From the NCBI GenBank assembly GCA_023132505.1, contig JAGLYE010000036.1:1-10520 (forward strand): 10,520 nt of DNA, given 5' to 3'. Source of the stretch: Bacteroidales bacterium. Lineage in GTDB: Bacteria > Bacteroidota > Bacteroidia > Bacteroidales > B18-G4. The notes under the pieces are model-generated. The model saw only the letters and a program-made list of their open reading frames with translations. It made no database searches and was not told where the DNA came from. The translations under genes and the position numbers were made by a program. This document shows, one piece after another, positions 1 to 7,026 of the stretch. Each line of letters begins with the position of its first letter. Position 1 is the first letter of the stretch.

Positions 1-468
1 CAACTGGCAGAAGAAAATGGAAAAGAATTAATGGTTGTTCTCTCTATGGGATTCGGCAACCCATATGGCGACCCCTGGTCTGTTGATATGCTGACTGATA
101 TTTCAGGTTATTTTTATGATGAAGGCTTTCGGGTGATTCCTATTGCTGATGTAATCGGTCTGGCTGGGCCTGATTTGATCCACGACGTCTACTCCACGCT
201 TATTTCTTCCTTCCCGGATGTAGAGTTTGGTATTCACCTGCATACCACCCCTCATGAATATTATGATAAGGTTGATGCAGCTTATTCAGCAGGTGTCAGA
301 CGCTTTGATACTGTATTAGGAGGAATTGGAGGATGCCCCATGACCAACCACGACCTCATAGGGAATTTGAATACACTTTCGTTGGTGGAATATTGTGAGA
401 AAAATGGCATAGAACATGGTTTGGATGCAATACTTCTTAGCGAAATTGCATTAAAATATAGTTTCTAA
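1..468 (+). CDS. Hydroxymethylglutaryl-CoA lyase-like protein, C-terminal part (5' end outside the window)
   Basis: The frame is open from base 1 and ends at TAA 466-468, giving 155 residues, so the start and N-terminal half lie upstream. It belongs to the DRE-TIM metallolyase family and most resembles HMG-CoA lyase, which splits HMG-CoA into acetoacetate and acetyl-CoA in leucine and ketone-body metabolism. Visible marks are FGNPYG near residue 18, IADVIGLAGP near 48-57, the HLH metal-ligand pair (H79, H81), the family loop GGIGGCP with the catalytic-type cysteine C112, and GN at 121-122. The metal motif reads HLHTTP rather than the HCHDT of animal enzymes; from memory this is usual for Bacteroidota members. 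The N-terminal catalytic Arg-Asp cannot be checked. Another acyl-CoA or homocitrate-type lyase is possible, but the GGCP loop favours HMG-CoA lyase. It converges with the MBL gene on the other strand. Confidence 0.85.
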   Translation, partial: QLAEENGKELMVVLSMGFGNPYGDPWSVDMLTDISGYFYDEGFRVIPIADVIGLAGPDLIHDVYSTLISSFPDVEFGIHLHTTPHEYYDKVDAAYSAGVRRFDTVLGGIGGCPMTNHDLIGNLNTLSLVEYCEKNGIEHGLDAILLSEIALKYSF

Positions 469-476
469 AAAAATAG

Positions 477-583
477 CCACAGAGGCATTGAGAACACAGA
501 GGTACACAGTTATTAGAAGATCGTGTATTGAAAATCGAAAATCCACCTAACACTCAACACCCAACACCCAAAACCCAAAACCA
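477..583 (+). repeat. Composite intergenic repeat, copy 1: CACAGAG module plus heptamer arrays
   Basis: This fills most of the 156-bp gap between two convergent genes. Part A (477-508) holds two CACAGAG words 17 bp apart and a third CACAG. GAAGATCG follows at 516-523. Part B is two GAAAATC heptamers (530-543), the pentamer CACCT (544-548) and five heptamers of AAMAYYC type (549-583, the last ending in A). The same order, including GAAGATCG, recurs at 8702-8806. No terminator or coding frame of substance is seen in the gap. Confidence 0.85.
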
Positions 584-624
584 TATTAGGTCCCTCCTTT
601 GTCGGGATTAGTTCCACTATAACT

Positions 625-1479
625 TCAGGCTTCACCTTCAGTCAGTGTCACTAACTTAAACGTCTCCTTAACCCTCACGCCCTTATCAGTTTCCTGTAAG
701 GTGCAGCACTCATTGTAAAGGTCATGTTCAAAAAAGAGCACGTAATCCCCCGGTACAGCTTCCTTGTAAAATCTGGTCTTATCGTCCAGGGTCACAAGGG
801 GTCTGGTATCGTAAGCCATGATCCAGGGCATAGGGATATGTGTGCTGGCCGGTAATAGGTCTGCCATAAAAGCTACAGTGCGGCCATGATAATTAATAAG
901 TGGAATGATCTGACCTTCGGTGTGACCATTGAAGATTCTGACGGAAATATTGGGCAAGATATCCCCTTCTTCTTCAATCAGCTTCAGGTGGCCGCTTTCT
1001 TTAATTGGAAATATGTTTTCCTTCAGAAAAGATGCACTTTCGCGATGGTTCGGATTGGTAGCCCACTCGTACTGCTGTTTGCTCACCCAATAGGTAGCAT
1101 TAGGAAAGCTAAGTTCGTATGCTGTATTGTCGTCGTTATATTTAATGCTTCCGCCGCAGTGATCGAAATGCAGATGGGTAAGGACCATATCCGTAACATC
1201 GGCAGGCTTGTACCCAAACTTTGCCAGAGAGCTTTCAATAGTATCATCACCGTTCAGGTAGTAATGTTTCAGGAAGTCATGGTCCTGTTTATCGCCGATA
1301 CCGTTGTCGATCAATATGAGCCTGTTTTCATCTTCGATGAGGAGGCAGCGCATGGCCCAGTTGCATAGATTTTTTTCATCAGCCGGGTATTGCTTCTGCC
1401 AAAGCATTTTGGGTACTACACCAAACATGGCGCCCCCATCAAGTTTTAAATTACCTGTTTCTATTGGGAAAAGATTCAT
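625..1479 (-). CDS. MBL-fold metallo-hydrolase (lactonase-like subgroup)
   Basis: A 284-residue hydrolase of the metallo-beta-lactamase superfamily, with no signal peptide and so probably cytoplasmic. The metal site is complete: HLHFDH (H102, H104, D106, H107), H186 in NGHTEGQ, D207 in MADLLP and H252 in FEHD, which predicts a dinuclear metal centre. The N-terminal stretch GVVPKMLW near 20-27 followed by PADE and an R-CLLI-E strand is typical of a subgroup related to acyl-homoserine lactonases and other ester or lactone hydrolases. The substrate cannot be read from sequence, and quorum quenching is only one option. The start is ATG at 1479; no Shine-Dalgarno is visible. It lies 77 bp downstream of the ROK gene on the same strand, with a heptamer array between them, so co-transcription is possible. 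It ends facing the HMG-CoA lyase gene. Confidence 0.88.
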   Translation of the reverse strand: MNLFPIETGNLKLDGGAMFGVVPKMLWQKQYPADEKNLCNWAMRCLLIEDENRLILIDNGIGDKQDHDFLKHYYLNGDDTIESSLAKFGYKPADVTDMVLTHLHFDHCGGSIKYNDDNTAYELSFPNATYWVSKQQYEWATNPNHRESASFLKENIFPIKESGHLKLIEEEGDILPNISVRIFNGHTEGQIIPLINYHGRTVAFMADLLPASTHIPMPWIMAYDTRPLVTLDDKTRFYKEAVPGDYVLFFEHDLYNECCTLQETDKGVRVKETFKLVTLTEGEA

Positions 1480-1485
1480 TATAAA

Positions 1486-1544
1486 GGTTAAGTGTTGAGT
1501 GTTGAGTGTTGAGTTAATTATAAATTATAAGCTTTTAAATTATA
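1486..1544 (-). repeat. Heptamer array between the ROK and MBL genes, copy 4 of the bipartite repeat
   Basis: Read on the minus strand, there are two TATAATT heptamers (1529-1516), the pentamer AACTC (1515-1511), then two AACACTC heptamers and one AACACTT (1510-1490). A third AATTATA unit sits apart at 1538-1544 on the plus strand. This is the same plan as the copies at 530-583, 3449-3529 and 8753-8806, but with another A/T-rich unit and junction AACTC in place of CACCC or CACCT. It takes up most of the 77-bp gap, leaving little room for a separate promoter for the MBL gene; I see no TAnnTTTG box. Confidence 0.8.
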
Positions 1545-1556
1545 AACTAATTACTT

Positions 1557-2657
1557 TTAAGAAAGTTCATTCAATGCATAAGCATAGGCTCCAACCGCTA
1601 CGGCTCTTGAAGTTCCCAGCCTAGAAATTCCAAGCCCGATCTTTTTTACAGGGTCATAATTGACTTTCTTTTCACTGAATGGGACTTGTATTTGCCTTGA
1701 TGTATCTTTTGAAAAGTCATCGAAACCCTTTTTATCTTCCAGATTATATGCTACTATCTCCAATCTCGGGAGCTTATCACCGTTGATTTCAGTAAATGAA
1801 TTATTCATTTCTTTCACCAGTTGTGGCAGAAAAAGTGGCCAGGCTCCGGCCAGTCCGCCACCGATCACTACCAGGCTATCGGTTAATGTTACGGCATTTG
1901 CAAAGGAATTCCCGGCCACTTCAGCCAATTCATTAAAGGCTGTTTTTGCGGCGGAAATATCTCCTTCATCCTTACCAATACCAATATTAAAGATGGTCTC
2001 CGGCTCAGGGGCTTCTTCAATTTGGATTCCGGCTTCTCTGGCAAAAACCCTTTTGATGCCCCTGATGGTAACACTGTCTTCGGCACTGGTGAGAGGATAA
2101 AGTTTATTCCGCATGCGGTTGATCTCTGCACCGGCGGAATTATCACCGATATAGAGTTCTCCTTTTCTTACTATACCTCCGCCGAAGCCGGTTCCTAAGG
2201 TTACACCAAGCAGATTATTATATCTTCTCTGAATGCCCATACTTTCAAGGGCAATATTTACTTCCGGAAGCAAGCCGGCAATGGCTTCTCCATAAGTAAA
2301 TAGGTCACCATCGTTATTAATAAATACCGGTATACCGAAATGTTCTTCCAACATGGCCTTCAATGGCACCCCTCCCCTGAACAAAGGCAGGTTTTCCAGG
2401 TCACCAATGATGCCGTTTTCAAAATCTGCCGGGCCGGGAAAGCAAAAGCTAATGGCAGCAGGGGTTTCACCAGCCTGCCCCTTCACCTCCTCAAACCCCT
2501 TTACAATCATCTTCAGAATATCCTCAAGACTGTTAGCAGCAGCAGGCAATCTTTTCCCCTCTGAGATCATTTCCCCTCTCTTGACGGCGAAGAAATCAAA
2601 ATTAGTTCCGCCTGCATCCAGGATAAGGATCGTTCGCAAATCGTTCTTATAATCCAT
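1557..2657 (-). CDS. ROK-family protein, sugar kinase-like
   Basis: A 366-residue protein of the ROK (repressor, ORF, kinase) family. It has no N-terminal helix-turn-helix, so it is more likely a sugar kinase than a regulator. The phosphate loop LDAGGTNFDFF lies at residues 13-23, the sugar-site stretch INNDGD at 113-118 with D116 as the expected catalytic base, the second phosphate loop GTGFGGG at 155-161, and GGG at 267-269. AGAEIN (175-180) sits where family members have the glucose-binding Glu, so E178 probably fills that role. The usual ROK zinc motif (a His followed by a CxCGxxGC cluster) is absent. The length exceeds the usual 300 or so; the region around 185-235 and the C-terminal third look expanded. 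The frame stays open to 2744, but that part is repeat sequence. I chose ATG 2657, which has AGGAAA on the minus strand (2672-2667) upstream. The substrate is unknown. Confidence 0.85.
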   Translation of the reverse strand: MDYKNDLRTILILDAGGTNFDFFAVKRGEMISEGKRLPAAANSLEDILKMIVKGFEEVKGQAGETPAAISFCFPGPADFENGIIGDLENLPLFRGGVPLKAMLEEHFGIPVFINNDGDLFTYGEAIAGLLPEVNIALESMGIQRRYNNLLGVTLGTGFGGGIVRKGELYIGDNSAGAEINRMRNKLYPLTSAEDSVTIRGIKRVFAREAGIQIEEAPEPETIFNIGIGKDEGDISAAKTAFNELAEVAGNSFANAVTLTDSLVVIGGGLAGAWPLFLPQLVKEMNNSFTEINGDKLPRLEIVAYNLEDKKGFDDFSKDTSRQIQVPFSEKKVNYDPVKKIGLGISRLGTSRAVAVGAYAYALNELS

Positions 2658-2683
2658 TGATGGGAATTTCCTGCAAGATAGTA

Positions 2684-2774
2684 AAAGAACAAGGAATAAA
2701 GAACAAGGAATAAGAATAAGAATAAGAATGGGGAAGGTTATCAATCATCAATACTTCGTTCTTATTCTTATTCC
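2684..2774. repeat. AAAGAAC/AAGGAAT and AATAAG tandem repeats forming a 16-bp inverted repeat
   Basis: In the gap between the lipoprotein and ROK genes, AAAGAAC and AAGGAAT alternate twice (2684-2711, period 14), followed by three AAGAAT units (2712-2729). GGAATAAGAATAAGAA at 2707-2722 is the perfect reverse complement of 2759-2774, with a 36-bp loop. A transcript of the minus strand could form an A/U-rich hairpin, but no T tract follows, so a classical terminator is unlikely. The array is open in the ROK frame and mimics a signal peptide when translated. Confidence 0.8.
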
Positions 2775-2788
2775 CTGTTTGGGATTCT

Positions 2789-3382
2789 TTATTCAGAAAT
2801 GTTGCGCTTCGCAACCTTTCTGTAGGTAAGGGTTATACCGAAGTTGCTGCTTTCTTTTTCAATAATGATCTTATCATCAGAGCTTTCTTTCAGTTCATAG
2901 CCTTCAGGCAATTCGGCTGATTTATAGCCGGGGCCGTAAACCCATGGGCCGTATGGACTGCATTCAACAGTAAAGTAGTTATCGGCACCATCAAGCCCGT
3001 TATAATACAATTCACCAGGTTCACCGGATACTTCCCATATCTCATAATCCACCTCCCAGGCATAAAAGACATTTGCCTGTCCGTTCCAGATTCTGCCATC
3101 GTAATACAAGGTATAGAAACCCGGCCATGATCTATAATATCTGCCATATTGAAAAACGGGTGGGATATCGCCGGTACCGGCATCTATATACTCAGGTTGT
3201 GCATCAATCCAGGTAATTGAAAGAAATGCATCACCGGGCCGGCCGTTTCGGCCATACCATGGTTCAGTGTAGCAAGAACTAAGAATAATTGTGGCCAGCG
3301 CCAGGAAAAAGAGCCATCTAAGATGTGAGCCCGTGATCCCAGTCGCGGCTTTCAAACCGGATTTTAACACATTTGATTTCAT
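2789..3382 (-). CDS. Hypothetical lipoprotein rich in Tyr and Trp
   Basis: A 197-residue protein that I cannot assign to a family. The N-terminus has basic residues, a hydrophobic stretch at about 22-34 and a lipobox LSSC with the acylated cysteine at C37, so it should be a lipoprotein of the cell envelope. The residues after Cys (YTEPWY) do not form the acidic cluster that sends Bacteroidota lipoproteins to the cell surface, so a periplasmic position is more likely; this is inference. The mature part of about 161 residues is very rich in Tyr, Trp, Gly and Pro, has many short predicted beta stretches and one further Cys, and ends in a basic tail. The start is ATG 3382, with a long n-region of about 20 residues and no Shine-Dalgarno. 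It lies 187 bp downstream of the outer-membrane gene and 131 bp upstream of the ROK gene, all on one strand. Confidence 0.75.
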   Translation of the reverse strand: MKSNVLKSGLKAATGITGSHLRWLFFLALATIILSSCYTEPWYGRNGRPGDAFLSITWIDAQPEYIDAGTGDIPPVFQYGRYYRSWPGFYTLYYDGRIWNGQANVFYAWEVDYEIWEVSGEPGELYYNGLDGADNYFTVECSPYGPWVYGPGYKSAELPEGYELKESSDDKIIIEKESSNFGITLTYRKVAKRNISE

Positions 3383-3401
3383 CGTAATAATCTTTTAGGT
3401 T

Positions 3402-3409
3402 CATAAATA
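3402..3409 (-). promoter_or_regulatory. Possible -7 box for the lipoprotein gene
   Basis: On the minus strand this reads TATTTATG, one mismatch from the Bacteroidota -7 consensus TAnnTTTG. A TTG (3433-3431) lies 21 bp upstream, a fitting place for the -33 element. The predicted transcript would begin about 15 bases before the ATG. The match is imperfect. Confidence 0.3.
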
Positions 3410-3448
3410 GGGGGCCCGATCACATAAATCCAATTTGTGTGCCAAACT

Positions 3449-3529
3449 GGTTTTGGGTGTTGAGTGTTGAATGTTGAGTGTTGGGTGGATATTCGATATC
3501 CGATATCCGATATTTGATACTCGATATTA
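3449..3529 (-). repeat. Bipartite heptamer array, copy 3 (GATATC-rich)
   Basis: Read on the minus strand, six heptamers ending in ATC (3529-3488: TAATATC, GAGTATC, AAATATC, GGATATC twice, GAATATC) are followed by the pentamer CACCC (3487-3483), four AAMAYYC heptamers (3482-3455) and AAAACC (3454-3449). It sits in the 187-bp gap between the outer-membrane gene and the lipoprotein gene, oriented with transcription. This is the longest and most regular A/T-rich half in the window. It lacks the CACAGAG module seen in copies 1 and 2. Confidence 0.9.
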
Positions 3530-3569
3530 GATTGTATCAGGCAATCAACTTGTCAGGTGCCAATATTTA

Positions 3570-6500
3570 TTAAAAATCCAGAGAGAGAGAGAAATAGAAC
3601 ACCGGCTTATAGATCTTGCCGTCTTCCACTCCCCAGGCAAGATCGCCACGCATGAAATAACCAAGGATACGGGTTCTGAGGCCGAAGCCGAAACCACCCA
3701 CCATGGGGTCGCGCTGCTGCTTAACCTTGATCAGAAGAGAGCCGCTGTAAATATATTTGGTATATAATGAATTTTCCTCCGAATAGGGATTCCAGCTGGT
3801 CCAGGCGGTACCGGCATCAACAAAACCAACAAGCTGGAAATTATTCAGGAAATCCGACCTGATAGGCCGATTGTACAAATACCTGAAAAGCGGCATGCGC
3901 AATTCAGAGTTGAGCACCGCAAAATTGTTCCCGTTTCTGATATTTTGATGAAAACCCCGCATATTGGTTGCCAGTGTTTGAAAAGCATAATTCTGTGTAT
4001 AATCGATGGGGGTCTCCTGATTAAACTTTGGAACCAGCCAGTTATCTACACCACCCATATAATAGATCAGTTTATTATTCCCCAGCGATGTGCTGGCAGC
4101 AAAGCGGTTGGCCCAGATGAAGCTTCGGTGAATCCTGATGTAATGCCTGACATCGACTCCTAATACTATCAATTGCTGGTTACCCTTTTCTATCTGCTGA
4201 TAATACTCTACAAACAACTTATACCTTGTTCCATCATAAAGGTTCAATCCTAATTTGCGTGTATTGTCGTAGATCAATTCTCCCTTCAGACCACCCCAAT
4301 TGGTATAGATGGTTTGTCTTTTCAAGCTGACCACATCCGTTGAAAGCACCACAGTAGCATCATTTCTGTAGGAAGCCGTCCCCCGAACAGCAAATACAGG
4401 ACTGAAAGGCCACTTCAAAACAAAATATGCTTCATGGGAATGATTTCTGATAATATCATAACCTGTCACATTTTCTACCGTAACCCTATGTAATACCACC
4501 TCCTTGTCAAGCCTGTGTTTCAGATTACTGTAGCTGAACAGGTATTCATTATTGATCAGGTTAATGTTAAGACGTACACCACCGACAATGCGATAATCTT
4601 CCAGTAGATCTGTCATCCCAACCTTGAACAGCGCATTGAAACCCGGGTTCAGGAAGATGGGTGCCCCTCCGCCGGCAAAAGGTTGGTAAGTCATGTTAAT
4701 AAAATTGAAGTCGATCTGCGTAACAAATTCGTTCATGGTGTATTCTACCCTGTAGTTCAATTTTTTGGGAACAACAAACTTACGCGTGCTGTCACTTTCC
4801 AGTTTCCAGACCGGTTGGTCCTCTCCGGCCACATTTACGAATGCCTGTCGCTCGAATACATAATTATCGATATCAATCTCCTGATCCTGGCCATCTACCA
4901 GGGTATCACTTTCGTAAACGTTAAAAAACCTTTGTCGCAGTGGTTTGGGCTGTTCTTTCGGAGCAGGTTCCGGTGGGATTAGCCCGGGTTTTACTGCCGG
5001 ACCTTTTAATTTCTTCATAAAAGCAGTATTCACAAGCTCTTCCCCTGCCGGCATTCCCGGTGAAATATCCTCCAGAAAAATCTTATACAGATGATCATCA
5101 TATACCACCTGTGCCAGTTGCATGCTTAAAGGATTTACGTCATGGTACAGAATATTCCTGGTATAATTCGTTACAGGGACAGACTCTGTGAAATAACGGT
5201 AATGGATAGTAGTGTCAACGGCAATGATGGCACTATCAAAGCGTGCAACATATCGATTGTATATCCCATTTTCATCGCTCAGGTAGGTAAACAAGCCATC
5301 CGTATAGGGCATGGGATAACGTTCATTTGCAAAACGGGTGGTCGTCACTCGCCTGAGGACATTACTCCTGGTGTGATAATTGAAAGCAAAAAGATCATAG
5401 TTTAGCGGGATTATATCAGGGATTTCTGCCATCTTAGGCGGGAGAGTGTCAGAAACCCTGTTTGAGCTAAAAACAATCATCCGTCCGTTCTGTATAAACC
5501 GGGGATAAAGATCATCATAGATATCATTCGTAATCTGTTCGTGAGAGCCCGATGAGATATTAAAAAGGAATATGTCTGACTGCCCCCTCTGAACTGCTGA
5601 TATCAACAACTTTCGGCCGTCAGGTGAATAGGAAAAATCCAGGATCTTTTCAAAATTATACAGGATAATCTTATTTAGTTTCCTGGTTTCAGTCGAGTAA
5701 AAAAACAAGTGAATTTCCCCTTTTCTTTCAACGACAAAAGTCAGAATATCTCCGGCCGGGTGCCAGTCGAGCAGCGGATAGCTGTAATCAGTTTTTTCAT
5801 CAAGCTTATATCCTCCTCTCCAGAGACATTTTTTCTTTCCGCTTATCAGGCTCTTCAGGTATAACTTATACCTGCCCATATCATTGGTTACATAGGCAAT
5901 AGAGTTACCATCAGGGCTAAGAGCAGGCCGGGAATAAACAAGGTTGTTCTTAACTTTACGCTGAACAACATTGCCGGGAAGGTAGCGGCCTGACTCATCA
6001 GAGCTGTACTTTTCCATATAATAGCGTTTCCATTCAAGGATCAGGTTGCTAAACGAAAGCCCGGCCACATAAAGAAAACCATTTTCCACACTCCTGGTAA
6101 CCTTTGTCATATGCACCACATTGGGCACTGCTGAATTGCCAAAGTTATCAGCCACGAACTTCCAAAGTGAATGTCCTGCATCAATAGCATCGGTACCTGT
6201 CAGATGATTGAATTTATCATATCTGCCTGACAGTATACCATCGCGCACCCTGCTGTCTACATCAGTATTCCAGCCTTCCGACAACCATGCCATAAGGCCA
6301 TCTTCATACCATTTGGGCATAGTATATAAAGTGTTGTTCTTTATCTGTGAACCAAGGCGCTGGCCAAACATCATCTGTTTAAAAATTATTGATGATATTC
6401 CTGCCCGTATCTGCTTTTCAAAGTCGGTGTGGGAGCCATCGAAATACAGAAAAACCTTTTTACCGATAATATGCGTGATTCCCCCGGTATTGTATTGTTC

Positions 6501-6851
6501 ATCCTGCATCAGGCCAATGTTACTTTGCTTCAGGTCCGACATATTATTAAAGACGATAAATTGGATTTTATCATCAAGGGATGATTCCAGTTTCAGTTCG
6601 ATCTCGGTAATATAGCTTTGCGCATAGCGGGCTGTGTATTGTGCCAGTTCCTGTCCGTTCCGGTAAAAATAAGTGTCGAACTTATCAAAACTGTAATAGG
6701 TCCAGAGAAAATCCTTGTACTGTACCCTGTTCTTCCCGAACGACAGCTGTGAACCATTGTAAAACTGTGCCCCGGCCTCCCGGGAAAAACAAAGCATCAG
6801 GAGCAACAATATACTGTAGCTGATAATCCGGTGATACTTTTTTCTTTTCAC
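3570..6851 (-). CDS. Outer-membrane protein: degenerate gluzincin-like domain, TolB-like propeller, Omp85-like barrel
   Basis: A 1093-residue exported protein. A signal peptide (residues 1-28, basic then hydrophobic, cut after AGA) is followed by a domain at about 45-285 that resembles peptidase-MA or M1-type gluzincins. PKWYEDGLMAWLSEG at 179-193 matches the region around their third ligand, but the expected HExxH is replaced by RAGISS at 149-154, so it should not be catalytic. TolB/PD40-type blades follow at about 305-535 (SPDGNSIAY, SPDGRKLLI, SSNR). A Pro-rich linker lies at about 617-637. The C-terminal part from about 700 looks like an outer-membrane barrel: RGF at 965-967 with LNSELRMPLF after it, GFVDAGTAW at 1009-1017, and GFGFGLRTR at 1053-1061, all Omp85/surface-antigen-like, ending in Phe. 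The start is GTG 6851; no in-frame ATG lies between it and the upstream stop. The function is unknown; export, assembly or surface binding are possible. Confidence 0.87.
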   Translation of the reverse strand: MKRKKYHRIISYSILLLLMLCFSREAGAQFYNGSQLSFGKNRVQYKDFLWTYYSFDKFDTYFYRNGQELAQYTARYAQSYITEIELKLESSLDDKIQFIVFNNMSDLKQSNIGLMQDEQYNTGGITHIIGKKVFLYFDGSHTDFEKQIRAGISSIIFKQMMFGQRLGSQIKNNTLYTMPKWYEDGLMAWLSEGWNTDVDSRVRDGILSGRYDKFNHLTGTDAIDAGHSLWKFVADNFGNSAVPNVVHMTKVTRSVENGFLYVAGLSFSNLILEWKRYYMEKYSSDESGRYLPGNVVQRKVKNNLVYSRPALSPDGNSIAYVTNDMGRYKLYLKSLISGKKKCLWRGGYKLDEKTDYSYPLLDWHPAGDILTFVVERKGEIHLFFYSTETRKLNKIILYNFEKILDFSYSPDGRKLLISAVQRGQSDIFLFNISSGSHEQITNDIYDDLYPRFIQNGRMIVFSSNRVSDTLPPKMAEIPDIIPLNYDLFAFNYHTRSNVLRRVTTTRFANERYPMPYTDGLFTYLSDENGIYNRYVARFDSAIIAVDTTIHYRYFTESVPVTNYTRNILYHDVNPLSMQLAQVVYDDHLYKIFLEDISPGMPAGEELVNTAFMKKLKGPAVKPGLIPPEPAPKEQPKPLRQRFFNVYESDTLVDGQDQEIDIDNYVFERQAFVNVAGEDQPVWKLESDSTRKFVVPKKLNYRVEYTMNEFVTQIDFNFINMTYQPFAGGGAPIFLNPGFNALFKVGMTDLLEDYRIVGGVRLNINLINNEYLFSYSNLKHRLDKEVVLHRVTVENVTGYDIIRNHSHEAYFVLKWPFSPVFAVRGTASYRNDATVVLSTDVVSLKRQTIYTNWGGLKGELIYDNTRKLGLNLYDGTRYKLFVEYYQQIEKGNQQLIVLGVDVRHYIRIHRSFIWANRFAASTSLGNNKLIYYMGGVDNWLVPKFNQETPIDYTQNYAFQTLATNMRGFHQNIRNGNNFAVLNSELRMPLFRYLYNRPIRSDFLNNFQLVGFVDAGTAWTSWNPYSEENSLYTKYIYSGSLLIKVKQQRDPMVGGFGFGLRTRILGYFMRGDLAWGVEDGKIYKPVFYFSLSLDF

Positions 6852-6943
6852 TATGACACGCTTCGATGGACTTGATTAAGTTGTGCTAATTTAGGGAATT
6901 TTCCGCGACAAGGTAACAATGACCGCCTGAAATCAAATATTGG

Positions 6944-6951
6944 TAACTTTG
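6944..6951 (+). promoter_or_regulatory. Likely -7 promoter box for the glyoxalase II-like gene
   Basis: TAACTTTG matches the Bacteroidota housekeeping -7 consensus TAnnTTTG exactly. It lies in the 175-bp gap between two divergent genes, 75 bp before ATG 7027, which predicts a 5' leader of about 70 bases. I see no clear TTTG -33 element at the right distance. This gap is the only long one in the window without a heptamer repeat, and I see no strong promoter box for the opposite gene. Confidence 0.4.
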
Positions 6952-7026
6952 CCTGCTGAAAATTGTTAGTTTATAAACGTTGACAGTACCCGATTATTGA
7001 CTGCAGTCATTATTATCCTGATAGAA

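Noticed and set aside
477..583. Possible CRISPR array or telomere-like repeat
   Set aside because: Units are 7 bp, contiguous and without spacers, and no cas genes are near; the chromosome continues with genes on both sides.
886..1368. 160-codon open frame on the plus strand
   Set aside because: It lies wholly opposite the MBL hydrolase gene, whose complete metal motifs show that it is the real gene.
2658..2744. N-terminal extension of the ROK gene looking like a lipoprotein signal peptide
   Set aside because: It starts at a TTG, is a translation of the AATAAG and AAGGAAT repeat, and ROK proteins start just before the LDAGGTN loop. ATG 2657 fits.
3530..3546. Hairpin GATTG-7-CAATC downstream of the outer-membrane gene as terminator
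   Set aside because: The stem is only 5 bp and A/T-rich, and no T tract follows on the minus strand.
6208..6615. 135-codon open frame opposite the outer-membrane gene
   Set aside because: It is a shadow of a well-supported long gene, with low-complexity Ser/Ile composition and no recognisable motif.
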